From Amycolatopsis balhimycina FH 1894 (lineage in GTDB: Bacteria; Actinomycetota; Actinomycetes; Mycobacteriales; Pseudonocardiaceae): a stretch of 64,000 nucleotides of DNA. Both the position numbers and the translations under genes were made by a program. Shown here one piece after another: positions 1 to 7,889 of the stretch. The stretch covers positions 9,127,508-9,191,507 of the forward strand of contig NZ_KB913037.1 of NCBI RefSeq assembly GCF_000384295.1. Reading direction: 5' to 3'. Under the pieces are notes generated by a model. It searched no databases. It was not told where the DNA came from and worked only from the letters and a program-made list of their open reading frames with translations. The number at the start of each line of letters is the position of its first letter. Position 1 is the first letter of the stretch.

Positions 1-1162
1 CCGCGGCCCGCAGCCCCACGCTGATCGCGCCGGTCAGCACCGCGTCCTCGCCCAGTTCGCCCTGGACCACCTTCGGGACCAGGGGCGTGAACGCCCGCAA
101 CGCGCGGTCGATCGGCTCCAGCAGCAGGTCCGCCGCCGTGCCCATGCCGCCGCCCAGGACGATCAGCTCCGGGTCGATCACCGCCGCCACCGAGGCCACC
201 GTGTACGCGAGCCGGTCGGCTTCCGTCTGCACCGCGCGCCGGGCGAGCTCGTCGCCTTCGCGGGCCAGGCGGAACACCTCGCGGGCCGATTTCGCCGTGC
301 CCAGGCCGAGTTCGCGGGCGCCCTGGACGACCGACTGGGCCGCGGTCGCCTCTTCGAGGTGACCGCGGGCGGGCGGCGTGCCCGGCTCGTCGGCCGCGCG
401 CGTGCGGCCGTAGGGCAGGTAGCCGATCTCGCCCGCCGCGCCCGTCGCGCCGCGGAACACCCGGCCGTCGACCATCATGCCCATGCCGACGCCGGTGCCG
501 ATCGTGATGCAGCCGAACACCGACGCGCCGCGCGCGGCCCCGCTCTCCCACTCGCCGACGGCGGTGAGGTTCGCGTCGTTCTCCACCATCAGGTCCGGGC
601 CCAGCGCGGCTTCGAGGTCGTCGATCAGCCCGGCCCGGCCCCAGCCCGGCAGGTTCGGCGCGTGCCGGAAACACCGCTTGTCCGGATCGGCGACGCCGGG
701 GGAGCCGACCACGCGGACGACGATGTCGCCCGCCGAAAGACCGGCCTCGGCGACCGCCGCGGCCGCGATCTTCCCGACCGCGGTCACCAGCGCCGCGCCG
801 GACCGCGCGGTGTTGCGCTCGTCGCGGCGCGCCACCAGCGTGCGACCCAGGTCCGACACGGCGACGCGGAGGTGCTCGCGGCCGATGTCGACGCCCAGCA
901 CGTACCCCGCGGTGGGGTCGGCCTCGTACAGCACCGCCGACCGCCCGGTGCCGGTGGACGTCTGCCCGGTCGGGCGCGCCAGCCCCGCGGCCTCGAGTGC
1001 CAGGAGGGCCTGGCTGACCGTCGGCTTCGACAGCCCGGTGTCCTTCGCCACCTGCGGCCGCGTCGCCGGCCCGCTGCGGCGCAGCAGGTCGAGCACCGCC
1101 CGCTGGTTGATCTTGCGCATCCCGGCGGGGGTACCGACCGTGGGGATTTCTACGCCGGCCAC
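1..1162 (-). CDS. ROK-family transcriptional regulator (C-terminus beyond window)
   Basis: Partial gene running off the left edge. The protein opens with a winged helix-turn-helix (residues about 16-60: RKINQRAVLDLLRR, then GLSKPTVSQALLALE). A sugar-kinase-like ROK domain follows, with GVDIGREHLRVAVSD, a VENDAN nucleotide-site motif and a GTGVGMGMMVDG loop. The Cys-rich zinc motif of NagC/Mlc-type ROK repressors is absent: GEIGYLPYG is followed directly by RGHLEEA. The GTG start at 1162 has AGGAGG at 1172-1177, nine bases upstream. ROK repressors usually control sugar uptake or catabolic genes, but no such operon lies in the window, so its target is unknown. Confidence 0.85.
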   Translation of the reverse strand, partial: MAGVEIPTVGTPAGMRKINQRAVLDLLRRSGPATRPQVAKDTGLSKPTVSQALLALEAAGLARPTGQTSTGTGRSAVLYEADPTAGYVLGVDIGREHLRVAVSDLGRTLVARRDERNTARSGAALVTAVGKIAAAAVAEAGLSAGDIVVRVVGSPGVADPDKRCFRHAPNLPGWGRAGLIDDLEAALGPDLMVENDANLTAVGEWESGAARGASVFGCITIGTGVGMGMMVDGRVFRGATGAAGEIGYLPYGRTRAADEPGTPPARGHLEEATAAQSVVQGARELGLGTAKSAREVFRLAREGDELARRAVQTEADRLAYTVASVAAVIDPELIVLGGGMGTAADLLLEPIDRALRAFTPLVPKVVQGELGEDAVLTGAISVGLRAA

Positions 1163-1262
1163 CCGTGCCCGCCTCCTGTCGTCCTCGTCCTGCCTGCCAC
1201 GCTAGCCGCCCCGGCCCGGTTTCCGCCGGAATACCCCTGCTCCGGACCCTGTTGACCGGGAC

Positions 1263-2003
1263 ATGAGCATTCCGGTACGCGGCCGGGTCCGCGTGGCACA
1301 AGGCGCGAAACGGGTACGCGTGTTCCTCGGCGGGCAGGTCGTCGCGGACACGGTGCACCCCCTCCTGGTGTGGGAAGTTCCGTACTACCCCACGTACTAC
1401 ATCCCGCGCGCGGACGTCGTGAGCGGCGTACTCACCCCTTCCGGCCGGACGTCGCACTCGCCCAGCCGCGGGGAAGCTGTTCTGTCGACGATAAAGGGTG
1501 GCGGAGCCGAGGCGGTGGACGGCGCGCTGGAGTACCCCGATTCGCCGATCGAACAGCTCCGGGACCACGTCCGGTTCGAGTTCGCCGCGTTCGACTGGTT
1601 CGAAGAGGACGAACAGATCTTCACGCACCCGCGCGACCCCGGCGTCCGCGTCGACATCCTGCCGAGCTCCCGCCACGTGCGGATCGAGGTCGGCGGCGTC
1701 ACCGTCGCCGACTCGGTGCGCCCGCACCTGCTGTTCGAGACGGGCCTGCCGACCCGCTACTACCTGCCCCGCGTGGACGTCCGGATGGACCTGCTTGCGA
1801 AGATCGGCACGGTCACCCACTGCCCGTACAAGGGTGCCGCCGAGCACTTCGACGTCGCCGGGCACGACGACCTCGCCTGGAGCTACCCGACGCCGCTGCC
1901 GGAGAGCACCCGCGTGGCCGGCCTGGTGGCCTTCCTCGACGAAAAGGTGGACGTCTACCTCGACGACGTCCGGCAGGAGCGCCCGAAGACGAAGTTCGCC
2001 TGA
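1263..2003 (+). CDS. DUF427 domain protein, two tandem copies
   Basis: A 246-residue protein built from two copies of the DUF427 fold. The first carries RVRVFLGGQVVADTVHPLLVWE then PYYPTYYIPRADV; the second carries HVRIEVGGVTVADSVRPHLLFE then TRYYLPRVDV. Both are followed by a TxHxPxKG-like element (SGRTSHSPSRGEA and VTHCPYKGAAEHF). The second copy keeps the Cys/Tyr-rich strand better than the first. DUF427 proteins are common in actinobacteria and have no settled biochemical role. The gene stands alone, divergent from the ROK regulator about 100 bp upstream, and is followed by two inverted repeats. The start is the first ATG; the ribosome binding site is weak. Confidence 0.85.
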   Translation: MSIPVRGRVRVAQGAKRVRVFLGGQVVADTVHPLLVWEVPYYPTYYIPRADVVSGVLTPSGRTSHSPSRGEAVLSTIKGGGAEAVDGALEYPDSPIEQLRDHVRFEFAAFDWFEEDEQIFTHPRDPGVRVDILPSSRHVRIEVGGVTVADSVRPHLLFETGLPTRYYLPRVDVRMDLLAKIGTVTHCPYKGAAEHFDVAGHDDLAWSYPTPLPESTRVAGLVAFLDEKVDVYLDDVRQERPKTKFA

Positions 2004-2007
2004 TCCG

Positions 2008-2025
2008 CGTATAACGACCTATACG
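2008..2025. promoter_or_regulatory. Inverted repeat CGTATA-N6-TATACG
   Basis: A perfect 6-6-6 inverted repeat lies just after the DUF427 stop and 55 bp before the remnant sigma-factor start. It is AT-rich compared with its surroundings, which suits an operator or promoter element for the broken downstream gene. The binding protein is unknown. Confidence 0.35.
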
Positions 2026-2036
2026 GTGTGGCTCGG

Positions 2037-2064
2037 AGCCGCGTGACCGGCCGGTCACGCGGCT
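2037..2064. terminator. 28-bp perfect palindrome (AGCCGCGTGACCGG and its complement)
   Basis: A perfect 14+14 palindrome with no loop, between the DUF427 stop (2003) and the sigma-factor remnant (2080). In RNA it could form a terminator-like hairpin for the DUF427 gene, although no T-tract follows. As DNA it could be an operator. The position makes either reading possible. Confidence 0.4.
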
Positions 2065-2079
2065 GTATGTTCACGGATC

Positions 2080-2341
2080 ATGACCCACGGTAAGGACGAC
2101 GACCGCGTCACGGCTCTGGCCCTGTCCGCCGGCCGCGATGACCGGCGTGCCCTCGACGAGTGGGTCCGCGCCACGCAGGCCGACGTCTGGCGCTTCCTCG
2201 CGCACCTCACCGACGCCGCCGGCGGCCGATGATCTGACGCAGGAGACCTACCTTCGCGCGTTCGGGAGCCTTCGCCGCTTCGCCGGGCGCTCGTCGTCGC
2301 GGCGAGGACCTGCTCGAAGCTCGCCGCGAACGCGGCTCTGA
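2080..2341 (+). pseudogene. ECF RNA polymerase sigma factor remnant (frameshifted, truncated)
   Basis: From the ATG at 2080 the frame reads [19 protein letters not shown], then [20 protein letters not shown], the start of a sigma-70 region 2. It stops at a TGA after LTDAAGGR. The next frame carries the expected continuation, [24 protein letters not shown] (the region 2.2-2.3 signature), and stops at 2341. The join falls in a GC-rich run near 2216-2226, so one small indel explains the break. Sigma region 4 is missing altogether, so a sequencing error alone would not restore a gene. An ECF sigma factor binds core polymerase and selects promoters; this copy should be inactive. Confidence 0.75.
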
Positions 2342-2497
2342 CGCCGGCTGAAGCAGCCCGTGGGGCCGTCCGGCACTGTGGCGGCGCACACATTCGGCGG
2401 CTCGCTGACCGACTCGGCGGACATCCCCGGGCTGGGCGCGGCGCTGCGGGCGCTGAACCTCTTCCCGGAGGCGGCCCAGCTCCCGGCGCCGTGCTAG
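2342..2497 (+). pseudogene. Unidentified C-terminal remnant fused after the sigma-factor debris
   Basis: In the frame that follows the sigma remnant's last stop, about 50 codons run without interruption and end with HTFGGSLTDSADIPGLGAAL, RALNLFPEAAQLPAPC and a TAG. The composition looks coding, but no convincing start or domain is visible. It may be the 3' end of a different gene left by a deletion. The reading is weak, and the stop overlaps the 3' end of the convergent gene. Confidence 0.3.
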
Positions 2498-2769
2498 CGG
2501 GCTCCGGGCCCGTACCGCCGCGCCATCCCGGTCAGCCACTCGCGGCCGACCGGGTTGGCGGTGTGGACGCGCACCTCGGGCGGCCAGCGGTCGTGCTCGC
2601 ACAGCCAGCGCACCACCGGGCGGGTCGTGTCGTCGCCGCCGAGGTCGTGGTCGAGGGAGATCGCGGCGAACTCGCCTGCTTGGAGACAGGCGATCGCTTC
2701 CGCGCTCGACTTCGCCCACGTCCAGCCGTCCGGGGCCGGCCGCAGGTCGTCCACCCAGAGCCGGTTCAC
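2494..2769 (-). CDS. Cyclic-phosphate processing receiver-domain protein
   Basis: A 91-residue stand-alone domain beginning VNRLWVDDLRPAPDGW, then ISLDHDLGGDDTTRPVVRWL and a C-terminal VHTANPVGREWLTGMARRYG. The DDxRP opening, the SLDHDL strand and the HTANPVG element match the cyclic-phosphate-processing receiver family, which resembles response-regulator receivers but acts in RNA/phosphate metabolism contexts. The GTG start overlaps the stop of the upstream LLM oxidoreductase gene (GTGA), so the two are probably translationally coupled. The functional link between them is not obvious. Confidence 0.75.
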   Translation of the reverse strand: MNRLWVDDLRPAPDGWTWAKSSAEAIACLQAGEFAAISLDHDLGGDDTTRPVVRWLCEHDRWPPEVRVHTANPVGREWLTGMARRYGPGAR

Positions 2770-3635
2770 CCGGCCAGCAGTTCGCGCGTGCGGGCCTGCT
2801 CCTCCGGCGACCCGAAGGGCATCACCAGCAGTTCCGTCGCGCCCGCGTCCTCGAGGGATTTCACCTGGCGCCGTACGGTTTCCTCGTCGCCGACGATCGC
2901 GCTGTCCGAGACGCGTTCGTGGCCGTCGCGGTCCAGGCTGGAACGGTAGGCGGGGATGTTCGCCACTCCGCCGTAGGTCTCGTCGACCCACCGCCTGGCT
3001 TCGTCCACTTCGGACGTCACGCAGATCAGCTGTCCCGAGACGATCCGGGACGCGGTGCCCAGGGCAGGCACCACGAACTCGCCGGTGGCCCGCGGGCCCG
3101 CCCACGTCGTGATCACGCCGTCGGCGAATTCTCCGGCCAGGCGCGTCGATTGCGGGCTCACCGAGCCGATCAGCACGGCGGGCCGCTTCGCGCCGGGAGT
3201 GTCCAGTCCGGCCGCGGCGGTCAGCGACTCGCCGTGGAAGTCCGCCTTTTCGCCACGCAGCAACGGGTCCAGGGCCTGGAGGTACTCGCGGAGGTGCCGG
3301 ATCGGGCGGTCGTAGGAGTAGCCGAATTGCTGCTCGACGATGAACCGGTGGCTCAGCCCGACGCCGAGGTGGACGGGTACCCCGGTCGCGGCCTGGACGG
3401 TCAGTGCCTGCCCGGCCATGGTGATCGGGTGCCGCGAGTACGTCGGCACGACGCACGTGCCCAGTTCGAGCCCGGGTGCGGCGGCGTTGAGCGCGGGCAG
3501 CGCGGTGAGTGCGTCCCAGCCGCCGCGCTGGGCGAGCCAGAGCGTGCCGTAGCCGAGCTTCGCCGCTTCGCGGGCTTGTGCGGTCATGGCGTCGAAGCCG
3601 ACGCCGAGTTCGTCGATCATGATTCCGGTGCGCAT
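2766..3635 (-). CDS. LLM-class (luciferase-like, probably F420-dependent) oxidoreductase
   Basis: A 289-residue TIM-barrel protein of normal family length. It begins MRTGIMIDELGVGFDAM and keeps the barrel landmarks: GYGTLWLAQ, LELGTCVVPTYSRHPITMA, VHLGVGLSH, PRATGEF near the middle, and a C-terminal VVGDEETVRRQ-type element (IVGDEETVRRQVKSLEDAGA) followed by ELLVMPFG. In actinobacteria this group usually uses coenzyme F420 rather than FMN; the substrate cannot be predicted. It lies 17 bp after the TetR gene on the same strand, so TetR probably regulates it as the second gene of an operon, with the small receiver-like gene third. Confidence 0.85.
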   Translation of the reverse strand: MRTGIMIDELGVGFDAMTAQAREAAKLGYGTLWLAQRGGWDALTALPALNAAAPGLELGTCVVPTYSRHPITMAGQALTVQAATGVPVHLGVGLSHRFIVEQQFGYSYDRPIRHLREYLQALDPLLRGEKADFHGESLTAAAGLDTPGAKRPAVLIGSVSPQSTRLAGEFADGVITTWAGPRATGEFVVPALGTASRIVSGQLICVTSEVDEARRWVDETYGGVANIPAYRSSLDRDGHERVSDSAIVGDEETVRRQVKSLEDAGATELLVMPFGSPEEQARTRELLAG

Positions 3636-3652
3636 GGGCCCTCCCAGGGGTT

Positions 3653-4318
3653 TCAGTACGCGCGTTCGAGTTGTTTCCGGTCGAGCGAGGCGGCTTCGGT
3701 GAACAGCTCGACGGCTCGCGGTGCCACCGCGCGCAGTTGCCTGGTCGAGAGGGCGAGCGGTTCGAAGGCGTGCGCGACGGTGTCGGCGATCAGCGCCGGC
3801 TCCGGTGGGGGTGTGCCGACGAGGAAGCCGTGCAGCACCGCTCCGAAGGCGACGGCGAGTTCGCGGGCGGGCCGGTCGGTGCGGAGCAGGTCGTTCGCCG
3901 CCAGCAGTTCGAGGTATTCGACGAACGCCTCGTGGTGGCGCGGGTCCAGTTTCTCGTGCAGTTTCGGCAGCAGCTTGCCGAGCGTGTCGGTGTCGTCGGT
4001 GTACACGGAGTGCAGCAGCGGACGCCCCAGCGTTTTCGCGTAGAAGACCTCGGTCATCCGCGACAGCCGCACGAGGAGGGGGTCGGCTGCCATCGCCGTC
4101 ACGAGGTCTTCGATGTTGCGCACCGATTCCCGGAGCAGCGCGGCGACGAACAGTTCCTCGCGGTTCTTCCAGTGCAGGTAGACGGTGCCCTTGCCGACGA
4201 GGGCACGCTCGGCGACGTCCTCGATCGTCGTGCGGCGGTAGCCGACCCGCGAAAGCAGTTCCGCCGCGGCGTCGAGGATCCGTTCGGCGCGTTCGGCGCG
4301 GTCTTCGGCAGGGGGCAC
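3653..4318 (-). CDS. TetR-family transcriptional regulator
   Basis: Classic TetR N-terminus: RAERILDAAAELLSRVGYRRTTIEDVAERALVGKGTVYLHWKNREELF (HTH about residues 10-55), followed by an all-helical ligand domain. The reading frame extends upstream to a TTG at 4354, but that extension runs through a perfect inverted repeat that looks like its operator, so the GTG at 4318 was chosen (221 residues). No clear ribosome binding site exists for either start, so translation may be near-leaderless. It is probably an autorepressor of the TetR-LLM-receiver operon. The effector is unknown. Confidence 0.85.
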   Translation of the reverse strand: MPPAEDRAERAERILDAAAELLSRVGYRRTTIEDVAERALVGKGTVYLHWKNREELFVAALLRESVRNIEDLVTAMAADPLLVRLSRMTEVFYAKTLGRPLLHSVYTDDTDTLGKLLPKLHEKLDPRHHEAFVEYLELLAANDLLRTDRPARELAVAFGAVLHGFLVGTPPPEPALIADTVAHAFEPLALSTRQLRAVAPRAVELFTEAASLDRKQLERAY

Positions 4319-4330
4319 TGTGCCATCATA

Positions 4331-4353
4331 TGACCAAATACGAAATCTGGTCA
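4331..4353. promoter_or_regulatory. TetR operator candidate TGACCA-N11-TGGTCA
   Basis: A perfect 6-bp inverted repeat with an 11-bp spacer and an AT-rich centre, lying 13-35 bp upstream of the chosen TetR start. Size, symmetry and position match an autoregulatory TetR operator. Confidence 0.6.
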
Positions 4354-4368
4354 AACGTTGGCCGAGAA

Positions 4369-4398
4369 GACGGCCGGGGGCAGGTGCCCCCGGCCGTC
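4369..4398 (-). terminator. Hairpin terminator after the aldo-keto reductase gene
   Basis: A 14-bp perfect stem (GACGGCCGGGGGCA, loop GG) lies about 70 bp past the reductase stop and before the TetR promoter. It separates the two same-strand units. There is no T-tract, which is usual for high-GC actinobacteria. An uninterrupted run of eleven G at 4438-4448 sits between stop and hairpin. Confidence 0.65.
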
Positions 4399-4469
4399 TC
4401 GCCGAAATTGTCGGTGCCCACCGGTAGCGTGGAAAACGGGGGGGGGGGCGCCCCCGCGGCCCGCCGGGC

Positions 4470-5498
4470 TCAGGCGTCCGACGAACGCTTCCAGAGGTTG
4501 ATGCCCGCGTCGGTCGCGTGGCCGTCGATCTCGGTCAGCTCCTCGGACGAGAACTCCAGGTTGCCGAGCGCGCCGACGTTGTCCTCCAGCTGCTTCACGC
4601 TGCTCGCGCCGATCAGCACCGACGTCACGCGGTGATCGCGCAACGCCCAGGCCAGGGCCAGCTGCGCCAGCGACTGCCCGCGGCGGCCGGCGATCTCGTC
4701 GAGCGCGCGAACCCGGCCCAGCCGGTTCTCGTCGAGGGTGTCCGGGTCGAGGGACTTGCCCTGCGCGGCGCGGGAGTCCGCCGGGACGCCCTTCAGGTAC
4801 TTGTCCGTCAGCAGGCCCTGCGCCAGCGGCGAGAACGCGATGCAGCCCGCGCCCGCCGTCTCGAGCGTGTCGAGCAGCCCGTCCTCCTCGATCCAGCGGT
4901 TCAGCATCGAGTACGACGGCTGGTGGATCAGCAGCGGCGTGCCGAGCTCCCGCAGGAGCCGGGCCGCCTCGGCGGTCCGTTCCGAGTTGTACGAGGAAAT
5001 CCCGACGTAGAGCGCCTTCCCGGCGCGGACGGCGCTGTCGAGCGCCCCGACGGTCTCTTCCAGCGGCGTCTCGGGGTCGAAGCGGTGCGAGTAGAAGATG
5101 TCGACGTAGTCCAGGCCCAGCCGGCCGAGCGACTGGTCCAGGGAGGACAGCAGGTACTTGCGGGAGCCCCACTCGCCGTACGGGCCGGGCCACATGTCGT
5201 AGCCCGCCTTGGTGGAGATCACCAGCTCGTCGCGGTACGGCTTGAAGTCGCCGGCCAGCAGCCGCCCGAAGTTCTCCTCCGCCGAGCCGTAGGGCGGGCC
5301 GTAGTTGTTGGCCAGGTCGAAGTGGGTGATGCCGAGGTCGAAGGCACGGCGGGTGATGGCGCGCTGGGTTTCCAGCGGGCGGTCGTGGCCGAAGTTGTGC
5401 CACAGCCCGAGCGAGATCGCCGGCAGCTTGAGCCCGGAACGCCCGCAGCGCCGGTAGGGGATCGAGTCGTATCGGCCGGAAGCGGCAACGTAGGTCAC
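4470..5498 (-). CDS. Aldo/keto reductase, L-glyceraldehyde 3-phosphate reductase type
   Basis: A 342-residue member of the YghZ/Gpr branch of NADPH-dependent aldo-keto reductases. The catalytic tetrad reads D61 (FDLANNYGPP), Y66, K97 (VISTKAGYDMWPGPYGEWGS) and H138 (IFYSHRFDPETPLEE). The C-terminal cofactor loop reads VTSVLIGASSVKQLEDNVGAL. The long insert after K97 and the GPPYGSAEENFG motif are typical of the Gpr subgroup, which detoxifies aldehydes such as L-glyceraldehyde 3-phosphate and methylglyoxal. It is a single-gene unit, divergent from the MoxR-VWA pair about 60 bp away, and ends in a strong hairpin. Confidence 0.9.
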   Translation of the reverse strand: MTYVAASGRYDSIPYRRCGRSGLKLPAISLGLWHNFGHDRPLETQRAITRRAFDLGITHFDLANNYGPPYGSAEENFGRLLAGDFKPYRDELVISTKAGYDMWPGPYGEWGSRKYLLSSLDQSLGRLGLDYVDIFYSHRFDPETPLEETVGALDSAVRAGKALYVGISSYNSERTAEAARLLRELGTPLLIHQPSYSMLNRWIEEDGLLDTLETAGAGCIAFSPLAQGLLTDKYLKGVPADSRAAQGKSLDPDTLDENRLGRVRALDEIAGRRGQSLAQLALAWALRDHRVTSVLIGASSVKQLEDNVGALGNLEFSSEELTEIDGHATDAGINLWKRSSDA

Positions 5499-5560
5499 GC
5501 GGCCGATGCTAGCCCGCTCTTCGGGTACGCTCCGGGTGAGCGACCGCTTAGGAGGCCAGG

Positions 5561-6442
5561 GTGGGCACCGGATTCTTCACCTCCGTCGACGACGTGTCGG
5601 CGAAACTGGCCGAGGCCGGCTACCTGGCGTCCACGGCGGTGGCGACCACGGTGTTCCTCGCCGACCGGCTCGGCAAGCCGTTGCTCGTCGAAGGGCCCGC
5701 CGGCGTCGGCAAGACCGAGCTCGCCAAGGCCGTCGCCCAGGTCAGCGGCTCGCGCTTGGTGCGCCTGCAGTGCTACGAGGGCATCGACGAAGCGCGCGCG
5801 CTCTACGAGTGGAACCACGCGAAGCAGCTGCTGCGGATCACCGCCGGCCGCGACGAGACGTGGGAGCAGGCCCGCACCGACATCTTCGGCGAGGAGTTCC
5901 TGCTCCGCCGCCCGCTGCTGACGGCGATCTCGTCGGACGAGCCCACCGTGCTGCTCATCGACGAGACCGACAAGGCCGACATGGAGGTCGAGGGCCTCCT
6001 GCTGGAGGTGCTCGGCGACTTCCAGGTCACCGTCCCGGAGCTCGGCACGATCACCGCCACGCGCGCGCCGTTCGCCGTGCTGACCTCCAACGCGACGCGC
6101 GAGCTGTCCGAGGCGCTGCGCCGCCGGTGCCTGTTCCTGCACATCGACTTCCCCGACGAGGACCTCGAGCGCGACATCGTCCGGCTCAAGGTGCCCGGCA
6201 TCGACGCCGCCCTCGCCGACTCCGTGGTCCGGGTGATCGCCGCCCTGCGCGCGATGGACCTGCGCAAGCTGCCGTCGGTCGCCGAGACTATCGACTGGGC
6301 GCGCACCCTGCTCGCGCTCGGGGCGTCGACACTGGACGAGCGGGTCGTGCGGGAGAGCCTCGGCGTCGTGCTCAAGCACCAGGACGACATCGCCAAGGCC
6401 GGCGCCGGCCTGAAGCTCGAACAGGTCCTGGACGCGTCGTGA
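5561..6442 (+). CDS. MoxR-family AAA+ ATPase (CoxD-like)
   Basis: A 293-residue ATPase starting at GTG with AGGAGG upstream. Walker A is GPAGVGKT (residues 45-52), Walker B is VLLIDETDKAD (about 130-140), sensor 1 is LTSNATRELSEAL and the arginine finger region is LRRRCLFLHIDFP. MoxR ATPases work with VWA-domain partners to insert metals or assemble enzymes; the CoxD/CoxE pair serves Mo/Cu CO dehydrogenases. The partner VWA gene follows immediately. The last 18 codons and the stop are duplicated just downstream. A molybdenum hydroxylase operon occurs 33 kb away in this window, but any link is only inference. Confidence 0.9.
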   Translation: MGTGFFTSVDDVSAKLAEAGYLASTAVATTVFLADRLGKPLLVEGPAGVGKTELAKAVAQVSGSRLVRLQCYEGIDEARALYEWNHAKQLLRITAGRDETWEQARTDIFGEEFLLRRPLLTAISSDEPTVLLIDETDKADMEVEGLLLEVLGDFQVTVPELGTITATRAPFAVLTSNATRELSEALRRRCLFLHIDFPDEDLERDIVRLKVPGIDAALADSVVRVIAALRAMDLRKLPSVAETIDWARTLLALGASTLDERVVRESLGVVLKHQDDIAKAGAGLKLEQVLDAS

Positions 6443-6537
6443 CCGGCGGCGTGCGGGGGTGGCGGGTCGGCATCGCCAAGGCGGGCTGCGGGCCGCGGCT
6501 TGATCAGGTTTCGGGCGCGTCGTGACCGGCGGCGTGC
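6382..6537. repeat. Diverged tandem duplication, 83-bp offset, of the ATPase 3' end and VWA start
   Basis: About 73 bp around the end of the ATPase gene (roughly 6382-6454) recurs at 6465-6537 at an exact 83-bp offset without indels. Both copies contain ATCGCCAAGG near the start and GCGTCGTGACCGGCGGCGTG at the end, with several substitutions between. The duplication separates what was probably a GTGA stop-start overlap between the two genes. Confidence 0.8.
6439..6525 (+). CDS. Bridging mini-ORF created by the 83-bp duplication
   Basis: GTG at 6439 overlaps the ATPase TGA (GTGA). The 28-codon frame reads VTGGVRGWRVGIAKAGCGP then RLDQVSGAS and ends at a TGA that in turn overlaps the GTG of the VWA gene (again GTGA). 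Its second half is a copy of the ATPase C-terminus (IAKAGAGLKLEQVLDAS). A peptide function is unlikely. The frame would, however, let ribosomes pass from the ATPase to the VWA gene by two successive overlaps. The frame is clear; that it is translated is inference. Confidence 0.45.
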   Translation: MTGGVRGWRVGIAKAGCGPRLDQVSGAS

Positions 6538-7889
6538 CCGAGCGGCTCGCGGCGTTCGTCAAGGCGCTGCGGGACCAGGGCATCCCGGCGGGTCCGGCCG
6601 AAACGGTCGACGCCGCCGCGGCGCTGGAGGTGCTCGGTCTCGACGACCGCTCACTCGTCCGTGAGGGGCTGGCCGCGGCCCTGGTCCGCCGCGGCGGGCA
6701 GCGCGCGGTGTTCGACGCCGCGTTCGACCTGTACTTCCCGGCGGGGATCGGCGCGCCCGAGCGAGCGCGCGAGGACCGGCCGTCGACGCTGGAGGAGCTG
6801 CGGGAAGAGCTGGCCGCCGCGCTGGCCGACGGCGACCGGCAGGCGTTGTCCCAGCTCGCCGGGCTGGCCGTCGACATGCTGGGGCAGTACGGCTCGGCGT
6901 CCGGACCGGGCGGTGGCTTCTCCGCCCACCAGACCCTCGAACGGCTCCAGCCGCAGACCCTGATCGCGCGGGTGCTGGCCGCCGTCCGCGGCGGCGGCGC
7001 GCGCGGGGAGTTCACCGACCGGCTCGACCGCGACGAGATCCGCCGCCGCGTCGAAGGGTTCCGCGGGCAGGTCCGCACCGAGGCGCGCCGCCGAGCGGCC
7101 GAGGTTCGCGGCCGCGAGCGCGTCGCCAAGCACGCCATCGCGCCCGCTCCGGACCGCGTCGACTTCCTCATCGCGAGCCGGAACCAGCTCGCCGAGCTGC
7201 GGCGCACGATCCAGCCGTTGTCCCGGAAGCTGGCGACGCGGCTGGCCGCGCGGCGCCGCCGGAGGACGCGGGGACAGATCGACCTGCGCCGCACGCTGCG
7301 GCGGTCGCTGTCCACCGGCGGGGTGCCGATGCGGCCGGCCTACCGCCACCGCCGTCCCGGGCGGCCGGAGATCGTGCTGCTGTGCGACCTTTCCGGGTCC
7401 GTGGCGGGGTTCGCGAACTTCACCATGCTGCTGGTGCAGGCGCTGCGGGACCAGTTCAGCAAGATCCGCGTGTTCGCCTTCGTCGACAGCGCCGACGAGG
7501 TCACCCACCTGGTGACCACCAGCACGGCCGACCCCGAGCACCTCGGCGCGCGCATGCTGTCCGAAGCGGCGCTGGTGCGCTGGGACGGCCACAGCGACTA
7601 CGGCGGCTCGCTGCGCCAGTTCACCGAGAACTGGCTGGACGCAGTCGGCCCGCGGACGTCGGTGCTGATCCTCGGCGACGCCCGTACCAACGGCGGCGAC
7701 CCGAACCTCGACGCGGTCCGCGAGATCAAGGCCCGCGCCCGGCACGTCTACTGGCTGAACCCCGAGCGCCGGTCGCTGTGGTCCACCGGGGACTCGGCGG
7801 CGCTGGAGTACGCCGAGGTCGTCGAGATGCACGAGTGCCGCACGGTGCACCAGCTCGGCACGCTGGTCACCCGGCTGCTGCCGGTGTGA
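6522..7889 (+). CDS. VWA-domain protein (CoxE-like), MoxR partner
   Basis: A 455-residue protein. Its helical N-terminal half (VPERLAAFVKALRDQGIPAGPAE, Arg/Glu-rich middle) is followed by a von Willebrand A domain with the metal-ion site D289-L-S291-G-S293 (IVLLCDLSGSVAGFANFTM), a downstream HSDYGGSLRQF and VLILGDARTNGGDPN. This is the usual partner of a MoxR ATPase; together they act as a metallochaperone or complex-assembly machine in the cytoplasm. The GTG start overlaps the stop of the duplicated mini-ORF. Its 3' end overlaps the convergent adenosine deaminase gene by 23 bp. Confidence 0.9.
   Translation: MTGGVPERLAAFVKALRDQGIPAGPAETVDAAAALEVLGLDDRSLVREGLAAALVRRGGQRAVFDAAFDLYFPAGIGAPERAREDRPSTLEELREELAAALADGDRQALSQLAGLAVDMLGQYGSASGPGGGFSAHQTLERLQPQTLIARVLAAVRGGGARGEFTDRLDRDEIRRRVEGFRGQVRTEARRRAAEVRGRERVAKHAIAPAPDRVDFLIASRNQLAELRRTIQPLSRKLATRLAARRRRRTRGQIDLRRTLRRSLSTGGVPMRPAYRHRRPGRPEIVLLCDLSGSVAGFANFTMLLVQALRDQFSKIRVFAFVDSADEVTHLVTTSTADPEHLGARMLSEAALVRWDGHSDYGGSLRQFTENWLDAVGPRTSVLILGDARTNGGDPNLDAVREIKARARHVYWLNPERRSLWSTGDSAALEYAEVVEMHECRTVHQLGTLVTRLLPV

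Noticed and set aside
4438..4448. Run of eleven G
   Set aside because: Possibly a slippage site or sequencing artefact; it lies in non-coding DNA after a stop, so no consequence can be read.
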